DNA from: Staphylotrichum longicolle
Taxonomy: Eukaryota > Ascomycota > Sordariomycetes > Sordariales > Chaetomiaceae
Length of the DNA: 64,000 bases
Direction: 5' to 3'
Assembly (NCBI GenBank): GCA_019096155.1
Contig: JAHCVI010000001.1
Span: 9,858,001-9,922,000 of the forward strand
Made by a program: the position numbers and the translations under genes. The notes under the pieces were generated by a model. The model searched no databases. It saw only the letters and a program-made list of their open reading frames with translations, and was not told where the DNA came from. Below are positions 42,990 to 53,661 of the stretch, one piece after another. Positions within the stretch are counted from its first letter, which is position 1, and every line of letters begins with the position of its first letter.

Positions 42990-44795
42990 ATGCGTCGTTT
43001 GGCAACCCGGGCTGCTTCAGCGTCTGCGACCACCGGCCGTCTCGCAAACTCGTCCAGCTGTCCCAGATCTGCCCTTTTGGCCTCGTCGTCAAGAATGGCG
43101 CCCTCGGCCAAATCGGCCTCGGCAACGGCGGTGAGGAGGTTACACGCCACGGCACAGCATCTGCGTCCGGCAGCCGCCGCCGCAGGACTGGCAAGCACGG
43201 CGACCAGCTTCCCGACCACGCACGACAAGATTGCCGAGGTGCACGACACACCCTTTTTTGTCGACAACAAGTTCATCCAATCCAGCACCACCCAGTTCAT
43301 CGACCTGCACGACCCGGCCACCAACAACCTGGTGACGCGCGTGCCCCAGAACACGGACGAGGAGCTCAAGGCGGCCGTCGCCTCGGCCCAGAAGGCCTTC
43401 GAGACATGGCGCGCCACCAGCGTGCTGCACCGCCAGCAGATCATGTTCAAGTTTGTCGCCCTGATCCGCGAGAACTGGGACCGCCTGGCCGCCAGCATCA
43501 CGCTCGAGCAGGGCAAGACCTTTGCCGATGCCAAGGGCGACGTGCTCCGCGGTCTCCAAGTGGCCGAGGCGGCCTGTGGCGCCCCTGAGCTGCTCAAGGG
43601 TGAGGTGCTCGAGGTGGCCAAGGACATGGAGACCAGGACGTATCGCGAGCCGCTGGGTGTCGTGGCTGCCATCTGCCCCTTTAGTGAGTCTGATTCTTTT
43701 CCGCGACTTATCTTTGGACTCCGAAGTGCTGACTCTCCAGACTTCCCCGCCATGATTCCTCTCTGGTGCATCCCGATCGCCACCGTGACGGGCAACACGC
43801 TCATCCTGAAGCCCTCGGAGCGCGACCCCGGTGCGGCCATGATCCTGGCCGAGCTGTGCCAAAAGGCCGGCTTCCCTGACGGCGTCGTCAACATCGTGCA
43901 CGGCGCCCACCGCACCGTCAACTTTATCCTCGACGAGCCCGCCATCAAGGCCGTCAGCTTCGTCGGCGGCAACAAGGCCGGCGAGTACATCTTCTCGCGC
44001 GGCTCCGCCAACGGCAAGCGCGTGCAGGCCAACCTCGGCGCCAAGAACCACGCCGCCGTGCTCCCCGACTGCAACAAGAACCAGTTCCTCAATGCCGTCG
44101 TCGGCGCCGCCTTTGGCGCGGCCGGCCAGCGCTGCATGGCCCTCTCTACCCTCGTCATGGTCGGCGAGACCAAGGAGTGGCTCCCGGAGCTCGCCGAGCG
44201 CGCCAAGGCCCTGTCGGTCAACGGCGGCTTCGAGGAGGGCGCCGACCTCGGCCCCGTCATCACCCCGCAGAGCAAGGCCCGCATCGAGTCCCTCATCGCG
44301 TCGGCCGAGGCCGAGGGCGCCAAGATCCTCCTCGACGGCCGCGGCTTCAAGCCCGCCAAGTACCCCAACGGCAACTGGATCGCCCCGACCATCATCTCCA
44401 ACGTGACCCCGCAGATGACGTGCTACCGCGAGGAGATCTTTGGCCCCGTTCTCGTCTGCCTCAACGTCGACACCCTCGACGAGGCCATCGACCTGATCAA
44501 CTCGAACGAGTACGGCAACGGCGTCGCCATCTTCACCCGCTCGGGCCCCACCGCCGAGACGTTCCGCCGCCGCATCGAGGCCGGCCAGGTCGGAATCAAC
44601 GTGCCCATCCCCGTGCCCCTGCCCATGTTCAGCTTCACCGGCAACAAGAAGAGCATCGCCGGCGGCGGCGCCAGCACCTTCTACGGCAAGCCCGGCGTCA
44701 ACTTTTACACGCAGCTCAAGACGGTCACGGCCATGTGGAGCGGCGAGGACGCCATCTCGAAGAAGGCCGACGTGGCCATGCCCACGCATGCTTAG
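42990..44795 (+). CDS. methylmalonate-semialdehyde dehydrogenase (acylating), mitochondrial
   Basis: Exon 1 is 42990-43683 and exon 2 is 43741-44795, giving 582 aa. The splice restores [11 protein letters not shown], the conserved segment of this ALDH6 family. The N-terminus is a mitochondrial presequence rich in Arg, Ser and Ala ([16 protein letters not shown]). The catalytic Cys is residue 363 in [30 protein letters not shown] and the NAD-site segment [10 protein letters not shown] are present. The enzyme converts (methyl)malonate semialdehyde with CoA and NAD to propionyl- or acetyl-CoA in valine, pyrimidine and inositol breakdown. The 57-bp intron is a multiple of three and contains no stop, so an unspliced message would encode a 19-residue insert. 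Confidence 0.95.
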   Translation: MRRLATRAASASATTGRLANSSSCPRSALLASSSRMAPSAKSASATAVRRLHATAQHLRPAAAAAGLASTATSFPTTHDKIAEVHDTPFFVDNKFIQSSTTQFIDLHDPATNNLVTRVPQNTDEELKAAVASAQKAFETWRATSVLHRQQIMFKFVALIRENWDRLAASITLEQGKTFADAKGDVLRGLQVAEAACGAPELLKGEVLEVAKDMETRTYREPLGVVAAICPFSESDSFPRLIFGLRSADSPDFPAMIPLWCIPIATVTGNTLILKPSERDPGAAMILAELCQKAGFPDGVVNIVHGAHRTVNFILDEPAIKAVSFVGGNKAGEYIFSRGSANGKRVQANLGAKNHAAVLPDCNKNQFLNAVVGAAFGAAGQRCMALSTLVMVGETKEWLPELAERAKALSVNGGFEEGADLGPVITPQSKARIESLIASAEAEGAKILLDGRGFKPAKYPNGNWIAPTIISNVTPQMTCYREEIFGPVLVCLNVDTLDEAIDLINSNEYGNGVAIFTRSGPTAETFRRRIEAGQVGINVPIPVPLPMFSFTGNKKSIAGGGASTFYGKPGVNFYTQLKTVTAMWSGEDAISKKADVAMPTHA

Positions 44796-45633
44796 ACGAG
44801 ACGAGGCGAGGCGGTCGACTTGAGATTTGGTGACATCTTTGTCTATGGGGCATATATGACATGACTTACCTTACCTTACTAGCAGCGGGTTGAATCTTTT
44901 GGTAGTGGTGTCTTTTTAAAGAGACTGAGCAAGGAAGATTGATGATGGCGATGATGACGGTGATGGCGATAGCAAAGCGGTGTACCGGGGCATCATGGAG
45001 TTTGTTCTCTCTGATTTGCTGAGTCGTGGGTTTAAGCATGATCTGTCTACAGGAGCTCGGGCGCTCTGAATCTACAGGGAGTAGCTACCGTATCTTGGCT
45101 ACCTAGGTGCTGAAAATCAAAATCAAGTCAGTCTGATGTTATGTGCTACCTGCTGCCGCTCAAGGTTATTTCCTGCTTTATGTTATGAACAGAGATTGAG
45201 GATAAAGGGATACAGAACCGGAGTTCCATCTGGGTAGGATCCAGGAGGCGACGGTCCAAGCTGAGAACACTACGGGTTTGACATGACTGCGCTGCGAGTC
45301 TGCTAACCCGATACTTGATATTTACGCCTTGCCTCAGACATCTCACATTTGCATAGTTCGCCGACTTTAGCTATCACCACATTTTATTCTCTGCTATGGC
45401 ACCCATATCCCAACAGGGTCGTCTACTCTACAACAATGCTATGCTATGCAAGCAGCAGACAGGCTATCCAGCCATAATCCAAACACCCAGAAAAACTCCA
45501 TACAGTGCCGTGCCAGGCTATGCCACCACCATGCCATGCAAAACCATGCTAAACCAAACCAACACGCCCGTTCTAAGCCACACAATCAGCCCCGGACAAC
45601 AAATGTAAAACAAGAAAAACGAAAATAAGAGAC
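44796..45633. other. intergenic between convergent genes
   Basis: 3' regions of the dehydrogenase and of CDC6. It contains a GATGATGGC-type low-complexity patch (44938-44970) and an ATGC-repetitive patch (45430-45560: repeated CTATGC, CCATGC). No gene seen. Confidence 0.6.
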
Positions 45634-47650
45634 CTAATCCAGCGCCTCCCCACTGAGTATCCCCCTCAGAATCCCCGCGCCCATCCCCTCCACCGCAGCT
45701 TCCACCTCCCTCTCCCCCACACAGCTCGCCACTCTCCTCTCGTCTGCCACCAAGCCACTCATGCCACCCCCAAAGCCAAAAACATCCTTCTTCCTCCCCT
45801 TCCTGCCCAACGGCGTCGTCCCCCCGCTCAGGGCCCCAAACGACCCGCTCTTGCCGTCCACGGGGGCGATCAGCGAGAGCGTCTCGAGACTCCCCACCAC
45901 CTCGCGGAACTCGGAGGACGAGAGCGGGTGGAGCAGCGAGTCTTGGGTGCAGAGGGTGCAGTACGACTCGTAGAGCGTCTTGATGGTCGGTGCCGTCACC
46001 GTGCGCGCCTTGGATGACGGGGTGGTCGGGGCGCATGTTGCCTGCGCGGCGCGGTTGCGCTTCTCGATGGCCACTAGGGAGCACAGGGCGGCCTTTTGCT
46101 GTAGGTTGAGCGTCTTGAGACGCTGGGTGGGACCGTTGCTAAAGGCGGCCGCTGTGACTTTGTTGAGGTGGGCGATGGAGACGCGGGGTGCGGTAGAGAC
46201 GGTGAGGGTTTGGAGGGATTTCTGGAGTTGTTGGGCGCCCGAGGGCCGAGGTGGTGAGGCCAGGTTGCGGTTCTCGCCGAGGACCTTGCGAGATGGACTC
46301 ATTTGGAGAAGGTTGTCTTTGACCTCGTTTTCGTACTTGAGACGCGTCTCGTTCTCAACCAAGTCGAGGGCGCGCCGGCAGACTTCAAAGGCGCGACGTA
46401 GGTCGCCAGTTTGGCTGGAAACTTTGCGCGAGCAGAGCTCGATGGCGGCCGGGTGGAAGAAGGGGATGAAGTCAGGCGCCGAGCCCTCAGGAACAAGACT
46501 CTTGAGCCGTTCTGTGATGATCCTCTTGACCTGGGGAGCCGTGTAGGGCAAGAACGGGAGGAGCTCCGGTTTCAGGTTGCGCGACTTAAGTCGGGGAAGA
46601 AACCGGTCGGTGAGATCCAGCGCGTTGGCAATGCCGACCATGGTAAGGCGTGATTTCTGCTGCAAAGACCACTCAAATACGCGGGACAGACTCTCAGGAT
46701 CCATCGTCAAAATGTGGTCGATCTCATCCAGCACCACCAGAAAGACATCCGTGGTTGCCGTCTTGCGGACGAAGAGCTTCTCGAGGGCGTCAACGACATC
46801 GCTTTCCGACATATCGGGCTCACCGCCAAGCTGGTCCAGCAATGTGATGTACAGGTCCTTGGCCGACTTGATGCTCATGCAGTTGATGTAGGCTTTGCGG
46901 ATCGAATCCGACCCTGACGCCGTGTCCTCGGTGATTCTGTTGATCATAGCGCTCTTTCCGGTGCCAGGCGGTCCGCTGACGTAAAGACACCCACTAGGGC
47001 GAGGCGTCTTGCAGCGTTCGAGAAAGGTTTGGAGTTTAGCGCGCTCCTCATCACGCCCAATAAGCTGCCCGGGATCCGCGCTGCGCGAGAACAGCTGCCT
47101 CGCTTGGTGATAGACTGTCTGGAGGGTATTCGGGGTAAGAGGGGTGTGAGGTGTCATCCGCTTCGAGAGTCTCCCGACGGACATAACCCGGTGACGGGGA
47201 GTTGTTGTCCCCCTGGCAAAGACATCGTAGTGGCGCGGTGTGGAAGGGGTCACGGGCGCAACTTTAGCTGCAGAGAGTTAGCATGTAACTTGGCGACCGT
47301 CGCGTGGCATCACCTACAGCTCCTGACCGTAGACGCTATCGATGTCCGCCTCGACTGGATTTTTGTAGGTGTGGCCTCGGCCTCCTCCTCGGACTCTGGC
47401 TCGGCGTGTTCGTTCTCTTGGTTTTCGGCATCGTAAACCGAAGGCTGCTCCTTTTCGCCGGCTTTTCTGGGCGTGCGTCTCGCGCGCTTGGCCGGGAAGT
47501 CGAGACTCAGAGTCGGCTCTGCAAAATACGCGTCAGTGACTGTGTCCCGGTTGCCCAGGGCGCTTGGCTTTGTGGAAGGGAAAGACGGCAGGCAGGCTTA
47601 CCAGCTTCTTTGGAGCTTCGAGTCCTCTTTCCAAGAGTTGTGACTGCCAT
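45634..47650 (-). CDS. CDC6: replication licensing ATPase Cdc6
   Basis: Three exons (47650-47602, 47518-47318, 47267-45634) join in frame to 627 aa. The second donor is GTAGGT after AGCT, the only nearby site keeping phase. The AAA+ core has Walker A GPPGTGKS (182-189), Walker B LVVLDEID (ending about 266), a sensor-1 region (TMVGIANALDLTDRFLPRLKSR) and sensor-2 TGDLRRAFEVCRRAL. A C-terminal winged-helix region follows. The N-terminus is basic and rich in T-P sites: TPRK at Thr32 is a full CDK consensus next to an NLS-like PAKRARR, and MTPHTPLTPNT precedes the AAA+ domain. Cdc6 loads MCM with ORC in G1; CDK sites usually mark it for destruction. ORC1 would carry a BAH domain, which is absent. 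ACGCG elements lie upstream. Confidence 0.94.
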
Positions 47651-48239
47651 TGTTGCGGTTTGGGAGGTGCAATGGCGTTGGTGAAGACAAAGTTGGAAAG
47701 GACGAAGCTGTTGTGGTGGAGAGAGCTTGAAGTGTGCAGACGAGGAAGGGAGCTCCGGCCCACATCTAAATTGGCGTCTCGCGGTTGCCCCGTCGTGGAA
47801 CGCGATCGCGTCGCAGTGGGGCCTCGACGCGCCGCAAGCGCGTATCAATTAAAGATGGTGGCTGATACGTGCTTTTCGCATAGGAGTGGGCCAATACTGT
47901 GGCACGGCTGCAAGTGTGGCTGAGACCCACTAACTGGCCCACTCTTATCTTGCCTGTTGGAGAAACCCCACATTCTCCGCAATGCTAGGGGTGGAAGGGG
48001 GCGAACTCCGTTGGTGGCTCGAAGCCAACCCCGATCAAAGACAAGCAAGGCACCGCCCGACAACAGCCGTTTCCACCCCATTGCACTCAGCTTATCAAAC
48101 AGCCCAGAGGCAAACTAGGGTTCTCATTCTCAAAGGATGCCCGATTCAGCAATATTATACTTAGCAAGCTGCTCTCAAATGTGCAGAGCCGATTCATTGT
48201 CAGTTGAGGCAAGGTCACAGCGATAGCAGCGAGCGGGCC
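47651..48239. other. divergent promoter region of CDC6 and the Moco sulfurase gene
   Basis: 589 bp without a gene. The left half holds a cluster of ACGCG motifs (listed separately). Confidence 0.6.
47771..47843 (-). promoter_or_regulatory. cluster of MCB/E2F-like motifs upstream of CDC6
   Basis: Four ACGCG/CGCGT cores lie between 47800 and 47843, including the 12-bp palindrome ACGCGATCGCGT at 47800-47811, plus a TTGGCG half-site at 47771. They are 120-195 bp before the CDC6 ATG. A full ACGCGT also lies in intron 1 (47528-47533). MBF or E2F-type control is inferred from known yeast and animal CDC6 regulation. Confidence 0.45.
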
Positions 48240-50778
48240 ATGGCGGCATCAAATAACAAGCACACGGTCACCAGGGGCTACAATGCCCGTGTCGAAGACT
48301 TCAGAGAGGATGAATACCCCATGTTGAACGGTAACTATACCTCGCCGCTTTTATTTCTAGTCTCTTGCTAACTCGCCCACAGACTCGATCTACCTCGACC
48401 ATGCCGGGACCACGCTGTTTCCCAAGTCCCTGATGGACAGATTCGCCAAGGACATGACCTCCACCCTGTTTGGGAATCCACATTCAGCTTCGCCCTCGTC
48501 CCAGTCGACAACAGCACGGATAGAAGACATCCGTCTGCGCGTCCTCCGTTTTTTCAACGCCGACCCAGCCGAGTTTGACCTTGTGTTTGTGGCGAACGCG
48601 ACGGCGGGAATCAAGCTGGTCGCTGATGCCCTAAGGGCTGCCCCCGATGGCTTCGACTATGTCCACCACCAGGCGAGCCACACCAGTCTTGTTGGCGTCC
48701 GGGAAGAGGCTCGAAACAGTCTCTGCATCGATGATCGCCAGGTTGAGGACTGGGTCACGGGGTCCTGCCCTATTGAGGACGACGGCGAAAACCGCCCAGT
48801 CTTGTTTGCGTATCCTGCACAGTCCAACATGGATGGCCGTCGTTATCCTCTGAGCTGGGCCGGGAAACTACGTCGCAGCAGCAGGAGGAAGACTTACACC
48901 CTGCTGGATGCGGCAGCATTGGTCTGCTCTTCTCCACTCGACCTCAGTTGCGCCGACGCAGCCCCAGATTTCACTGTCCTCAGCTTCTACAAGATCTTTG
49001 GTTTTCCAGATTTGGGTGCCTTGATTGTAAGGCGGGACGCGGAGGAAGCATTCCATTCGAGACGCTACTTTGGCGGAGGCACTGTGGACATGGTGGTTTG
49101 TGTGAAAGAGCAGTGGCACGCACCCAAGACCCAGTTCCTGCACGAACGCCTCGAAGATGGGACCTTGCCCATCCATAGCATCATTGCACTTGATGCCGCG
49201 CTGGACGTTCACAAGAAACTATTCGGCTCGATGCGGGACGTCGCACTCCATACGTCCTTTCTGTCGAGGAGGTGGTATCGCGGCCTTGGCTCACTGAGGC
49301 ATGGCAATGGCGAACCCGTCTGTGTTGTGTACTCACCAGACCCGGAGTCAGCAGACGACAAGCTAGGAAGCGGTCCGGTTATCGCCTTCAACATTCGCAA
49401 CAGCCAAGGAACTTGGATTAGTCTGACGGAAGTCGACAAGCTTGCCACGCTGAAACGCTTCCATATCCGAACCGGCGGGGTGTGTAACCCAGGCGGAATC
49501 GCATCTGCTCTCGGGCTCCAGCCGTGGGAAATGATACAGAACTTCAGCTCCGGTTTCCGCTGCGGAACCGAGAATGATATCATGGCTGGCAAGCCAACCG
49601 GCGTGATCAGGGCAAGCCTCGGCGCCATGAGTACCGTCTCGGATGTGGACAGTTTCGTTGATTTTATTGCCGAATTCTATCAAGATGCATCACCGATTCC
49701 CATGGTTACGAAAGCAGCCGGCACGCCCCATGGCTCATCGCAGCTTCATATTCACAGCATATTTGTGTACCCCATCAAGAGCTGCGGGGGGTTCGAGGTT
49801 CCATCAGGCGTCGACTGGGAGGTCAAACCCGAAGGTCTTGCCTGGGACAGGGAATGGTGTCTGGTTCACCAGGGCACCGGCCAAGCACTCAGCCAGAAAC
49901 GCTATCTCAAGATGGCTCTCATCCGACCCTCGCTTGACTTTGAGCGGGGAGAACTGCGGGTGACGTATACAGGAGACATTCCAGCGCACTTACCGCGCGA
50001 AATCAGTATACCGCTCTCGAAGAATCCGTCCCTCTTCCAATCGTACATCTCTCGCTCTCGGTCCTCCCGAGTCTGCGGCGAGGAAATCCAGGCCCAGACT
50101 TACTCGTCCCCTGAAATCAACAGCTTCTTCTCGGGCGTTCTCGGTGTGCCCTGCTTGCTGGCTCGCTTTCCTCCAGGCGGGCAGGGCAAGAGCATGCGGC
50201 ACGCCAAAGCTCACCTTCAGAGGCATCAACTCCCTTTGCCTTCAGCTACCAGACACATTCTCCCAGGGTCATTCCCGCCGTCGCCACCAGACTCAGACAC
50301 GGAAAAGCCCATCTCTCGGCGCATCCTCCTCTCCAACGAAAGCCCCATCCTTGCCATCACGCTCCCGAGCGTCGCCGCTCTCAACCGAGAAATTCAACTC
50401 ACCAAGCCCTCCTCCAAGGAGATATCATCTGCTGTCTTTCGCGCGAACATTGTCATTGCTCCCGCCGACCCCGAAAACAGGCCGCTTCTCCCATACTCGG
50501 AAGACGAATGGACTGGACTCAAGATTGGCGAAGGGAAACAGCACGGGTTCGAAATGCTCGGGGCATGCAGACGGTGCCACATGGTCTGTGTCAACCAGGA
50601 GACGGCCGAGAAGAGCGAGGAGCCGTTTGTCACGCTGTCCAAGACGAGGCGGTTCGATGGCAAGGTGTTTTTTGGGGTGCATATGTCCTGGGATGGCGGC
50701 GGTAGGGGCCTAGTTCCGACGGTGAGGGTCGGGGATGTGGCTGTGCCGGAGTGGCGGGACAAGGGAGTTGGGGAGTAA
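48240..50778 (+). CDS. hxB: molybdenum cofactor sulfurase
   Basis: Exon 1 is 48240-48330 and exon 2 is 48383-50778, joined in phase 1 to give 828 aa. The N-terminal part is a PLP-dependent NifS-like domain with YLDHAGTTLFP, FGNPHSASPSSQ, the PLP lysine near residue 234 in LSFYKIFGFPDLGAL and the persulfide Cys near 398 in RTGGVCNPGG. The C-terminal part is a MOSC domain, beginning about residue 500 (SIFVYPIKSCGGFEV), with EWCLVHQGTG and CRRCHMVCVN. The enzyme adds the terminal sulfur to Moco of xanthine dehydrogenase and related hydroxylases; in Aspergillus it is HxB. The usual FPTGLG stretch reads FPDLG here, a small deviation near the PLP lysine. Length and both domains are complete. Confidence 0.94.
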
Positions 50779-51310
<532 letters not shown>

Positions 51311-52961
51311 ATGGCCAACCGCCTACACCGACCCGGCCTTGAACCCGGACATGACCAACAAGAGCTCAACCTTGGTAACTACTACCAACAAAAATACCGA
51401 GAAACATTTTACGCAGTTCTCGCAGCCGGAGAAGTGAAGCCACTGGTCATCCCGTGGTCCTTCGTGGGTAGCGTCGTCCTCCCTCTATTGTACCTCAGTA
51501 TCCCTCATACAAACCGGCCATGGCTCTATCGCATGCGTTGGGCTGTTGCCGCAGCCGTTGTCTATCTCAATCTCCGCCTCATGCAGACAACCTCCGCTGG
51601 CAACGAGGCCGTGGCGTACGCGACGGGGTTGCTGGGAGTCTGGGGGACCATCTGGGCCTGGAGGCTGTTGATTTTCACCCGCCCGCAGTGGGACGCAGCA
51701 AGGGTTGAGCGGCGACCGGGACGAAGACACGAGAATGGTTCCGGAAAGGACAAGGAGAAGACCGCCATGGCAGCCCCGACGAGAGCGTGCGCCTCGACTG
51801 CGAATACATCTGGCAGCCCTTCCCTCGACCGCGCCCTTCCTCACCCGCTTCGGCTGGTGCGCCGACCTGCTCATCTCCTTCCGCGGCGCCGGCTGGAACT
51901 TTTCCGTCCCCTCCATCCCTCACCCCCCTCTCCCCAAACGCCCCAGCACCAGCGACCCCGTCCGCCTCGACCTCATCCCCCTGGCCTCCGCACCGGCACC
52001 ACCCGCTCCAGGACCTACGCCCACTTCCTCCGCTCCCGCCTCCTCCAGTTCACCCTCTCCTACCTCACAATCGACCTCCTGACCACCTTTATCCGACGCG
52101 ACCCCTACTACGTCCTCGGCCCGCCCACACCGCCCCGACGATCACCCCCTTCCCACGCTCTACACCCACGCCAATCTCCCCTACCCGTCCCTCACCCTCC
52201 CCGTGCTGCGCACCCTCCCCGCCATGGCGGGCATTATCGCCGGCCTGTACCTCTACTTCTCCCTCCTGCAGCTCGCCGCCGTCCTCCCGCCCCTCTCCCG
52301 CTACCTGCTCCTCGGCGGCGGCGGCGGCGGCGCCCGCGCCGAGCTCTGGCAGCACCCGCCGCTCTTCGGCGGCTTCGCCGCCTCCGTCCTCGACCGCGGG
52401 CTGGCCGGGTTCTGGGGCGGGTGGTGGCACCAGACGTTCCGGCTCGGCTTCGTCGCGCCCGTGCGGTGGCTCTGGCCGCGCCGCCATCGCCATCCCCACG
52501 AAGGGAAAGGGAGGAAAGCAGTAGCGGCGAGGCAGCTCGTCGAGGTGGCGCTCGCCTTTGCCCTGAGCGGGGTGCTCCACGCCGCGGGCGGGTGGACCTC
52601 GGTCTCGCGGCGGGCGGCGGTGCGGCCGCACACGCCGGTCGTGTTTTTCCTGCTGCAGGCTGTCGGGGTGGTGCTTCAGACCGGGCTGTGCTCGCTGCTT
52701 CAGAGCACTAAAAAGGGGCCGAGGTGGGTGAGGAGGCTGGGCAACTTGGCGTTTACGGCTGTTTGGCTGCAGGCGACGGGCCACTTTCTGGTGGACGACA
52801 TGTCGCGCGCGGGGCTCTGGCTGTTTGAGCCGGTGCCTGTGTCGCCGTTGCGGATGATGGGGCTTGGATTACCCGGCGAGGGGTGGTGGCGGTGGGATGG
52901 GGAGTATGGGTTGAGGTGGTATTCAGGAAGGAGCTGGTGGGAGAGTGGGATTCGGTTGTGA
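51311..52961 (+). pseudogene. MBOAT/wax-synthase-like acyltransferase gene with four apparent frameshifts
   Basis: The ATG at 51311 opens a frame with membrane helices (VIPWSFVGSVVLPLLYL, AVAYATGLLGVWGTIWAWRL). The family reading then changes frame at C or G runs: about 51718-51720 (one base short), 51822-51824 (one short), 51987-51988 (one short) and 52133-52136 (one extra). Across these it gives coherent pieces typical of fungal MBOAT_2 (wax synthase-like) proteins: CEYIWQPFP, RFGWCADLLISFRGAGWN, RTYAHFLRSRLLQF, LWQHPPLFGGF, then FWGGWWHQTFRLGF and SGVLHAAGGW with the likely catalytic His, ending GEGWWRWDGEY..WWESGIRL. The final frame runs intact to 52961. Such proteins are integral-membrane O-acyltransferases. 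Either the gene is dead or the assembly has homopolymer errors here. Confidence 0.7.
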
Positions 52962-53661
52962 TCATGGGATAGAATAAAACGGGATTCTTAGGTGAGCTTG
53001 TGAAGGGGTATGGGGCTGGAGTGTGCTCGACATCATGGAATCTGCAATATATACGGGTGGGTTGGGGAGTATGGGTGCATGGCTGGAGTTGAGGGCACAA
53101 AACAGCTGTAGAACGCGAAGTCAGCATGTTAGAGAGTGTTTCAGCATAGACGGCCGAAAAAAAGACCATTCCAGATTTGCAAACCGCTAAGGTGCGCAAA
53201 ACCCTCTGATAAGAAGCAGTGGTCAAGGACTGTGAGTCGAAGACCGGGATTATGCTATTAGTGACACACAGCCTTGAGCCCTTGAGATCTCAGACTCGCG
53301 TGCTATCCAAGGCATTACACTCCGTCCCATGATATCATGAGCCCCCTCCTCCTCTGTCCGACCTCGTGTCTCTCTCACTGGTCAAGAGGCTCAGGAGCAA
53401 CAAGCAAAGCCCTCTATCCTTTCGCCGCAAACCAAGTTGCAACATATTCATGATGCAAATCGCAAGCCACTCCCGGAAATCCTGACCCACGAAACATACA
53501 TCCAAACCGAGAAGGAGACAAGTTTCCCATCAGCAGTTCCATTCGAGTCCCTCAATCCTACCACAGGCCTGTGGTCCCATGCCAGAGTCGACAAACGTGC
53601 TAAAGCTCAGCTGCCCTGTCTGTGGATCCGTCGGGAACAGAGAATTGATCGTCTCCTTTAT
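52962..53661. other. intergenic between convergent genes
   Basis: 3' regions of the acyltransferase-like gene and of the Zn2Cys6 regulator. If the regulator has a fourth exon, it would lie near 53547-53630. Confidence 0.5.

Noticed and set aside
42896..44789. Two long minus-strand frames (549 and 501 codons) opposite the semialdehyde dehydrogenase gene
   Set aside because: They are antisense shadows produced by high GC at third positions; composition is low-complexity Gly/Leu/Asp or Ser/Ala and there is no family content.
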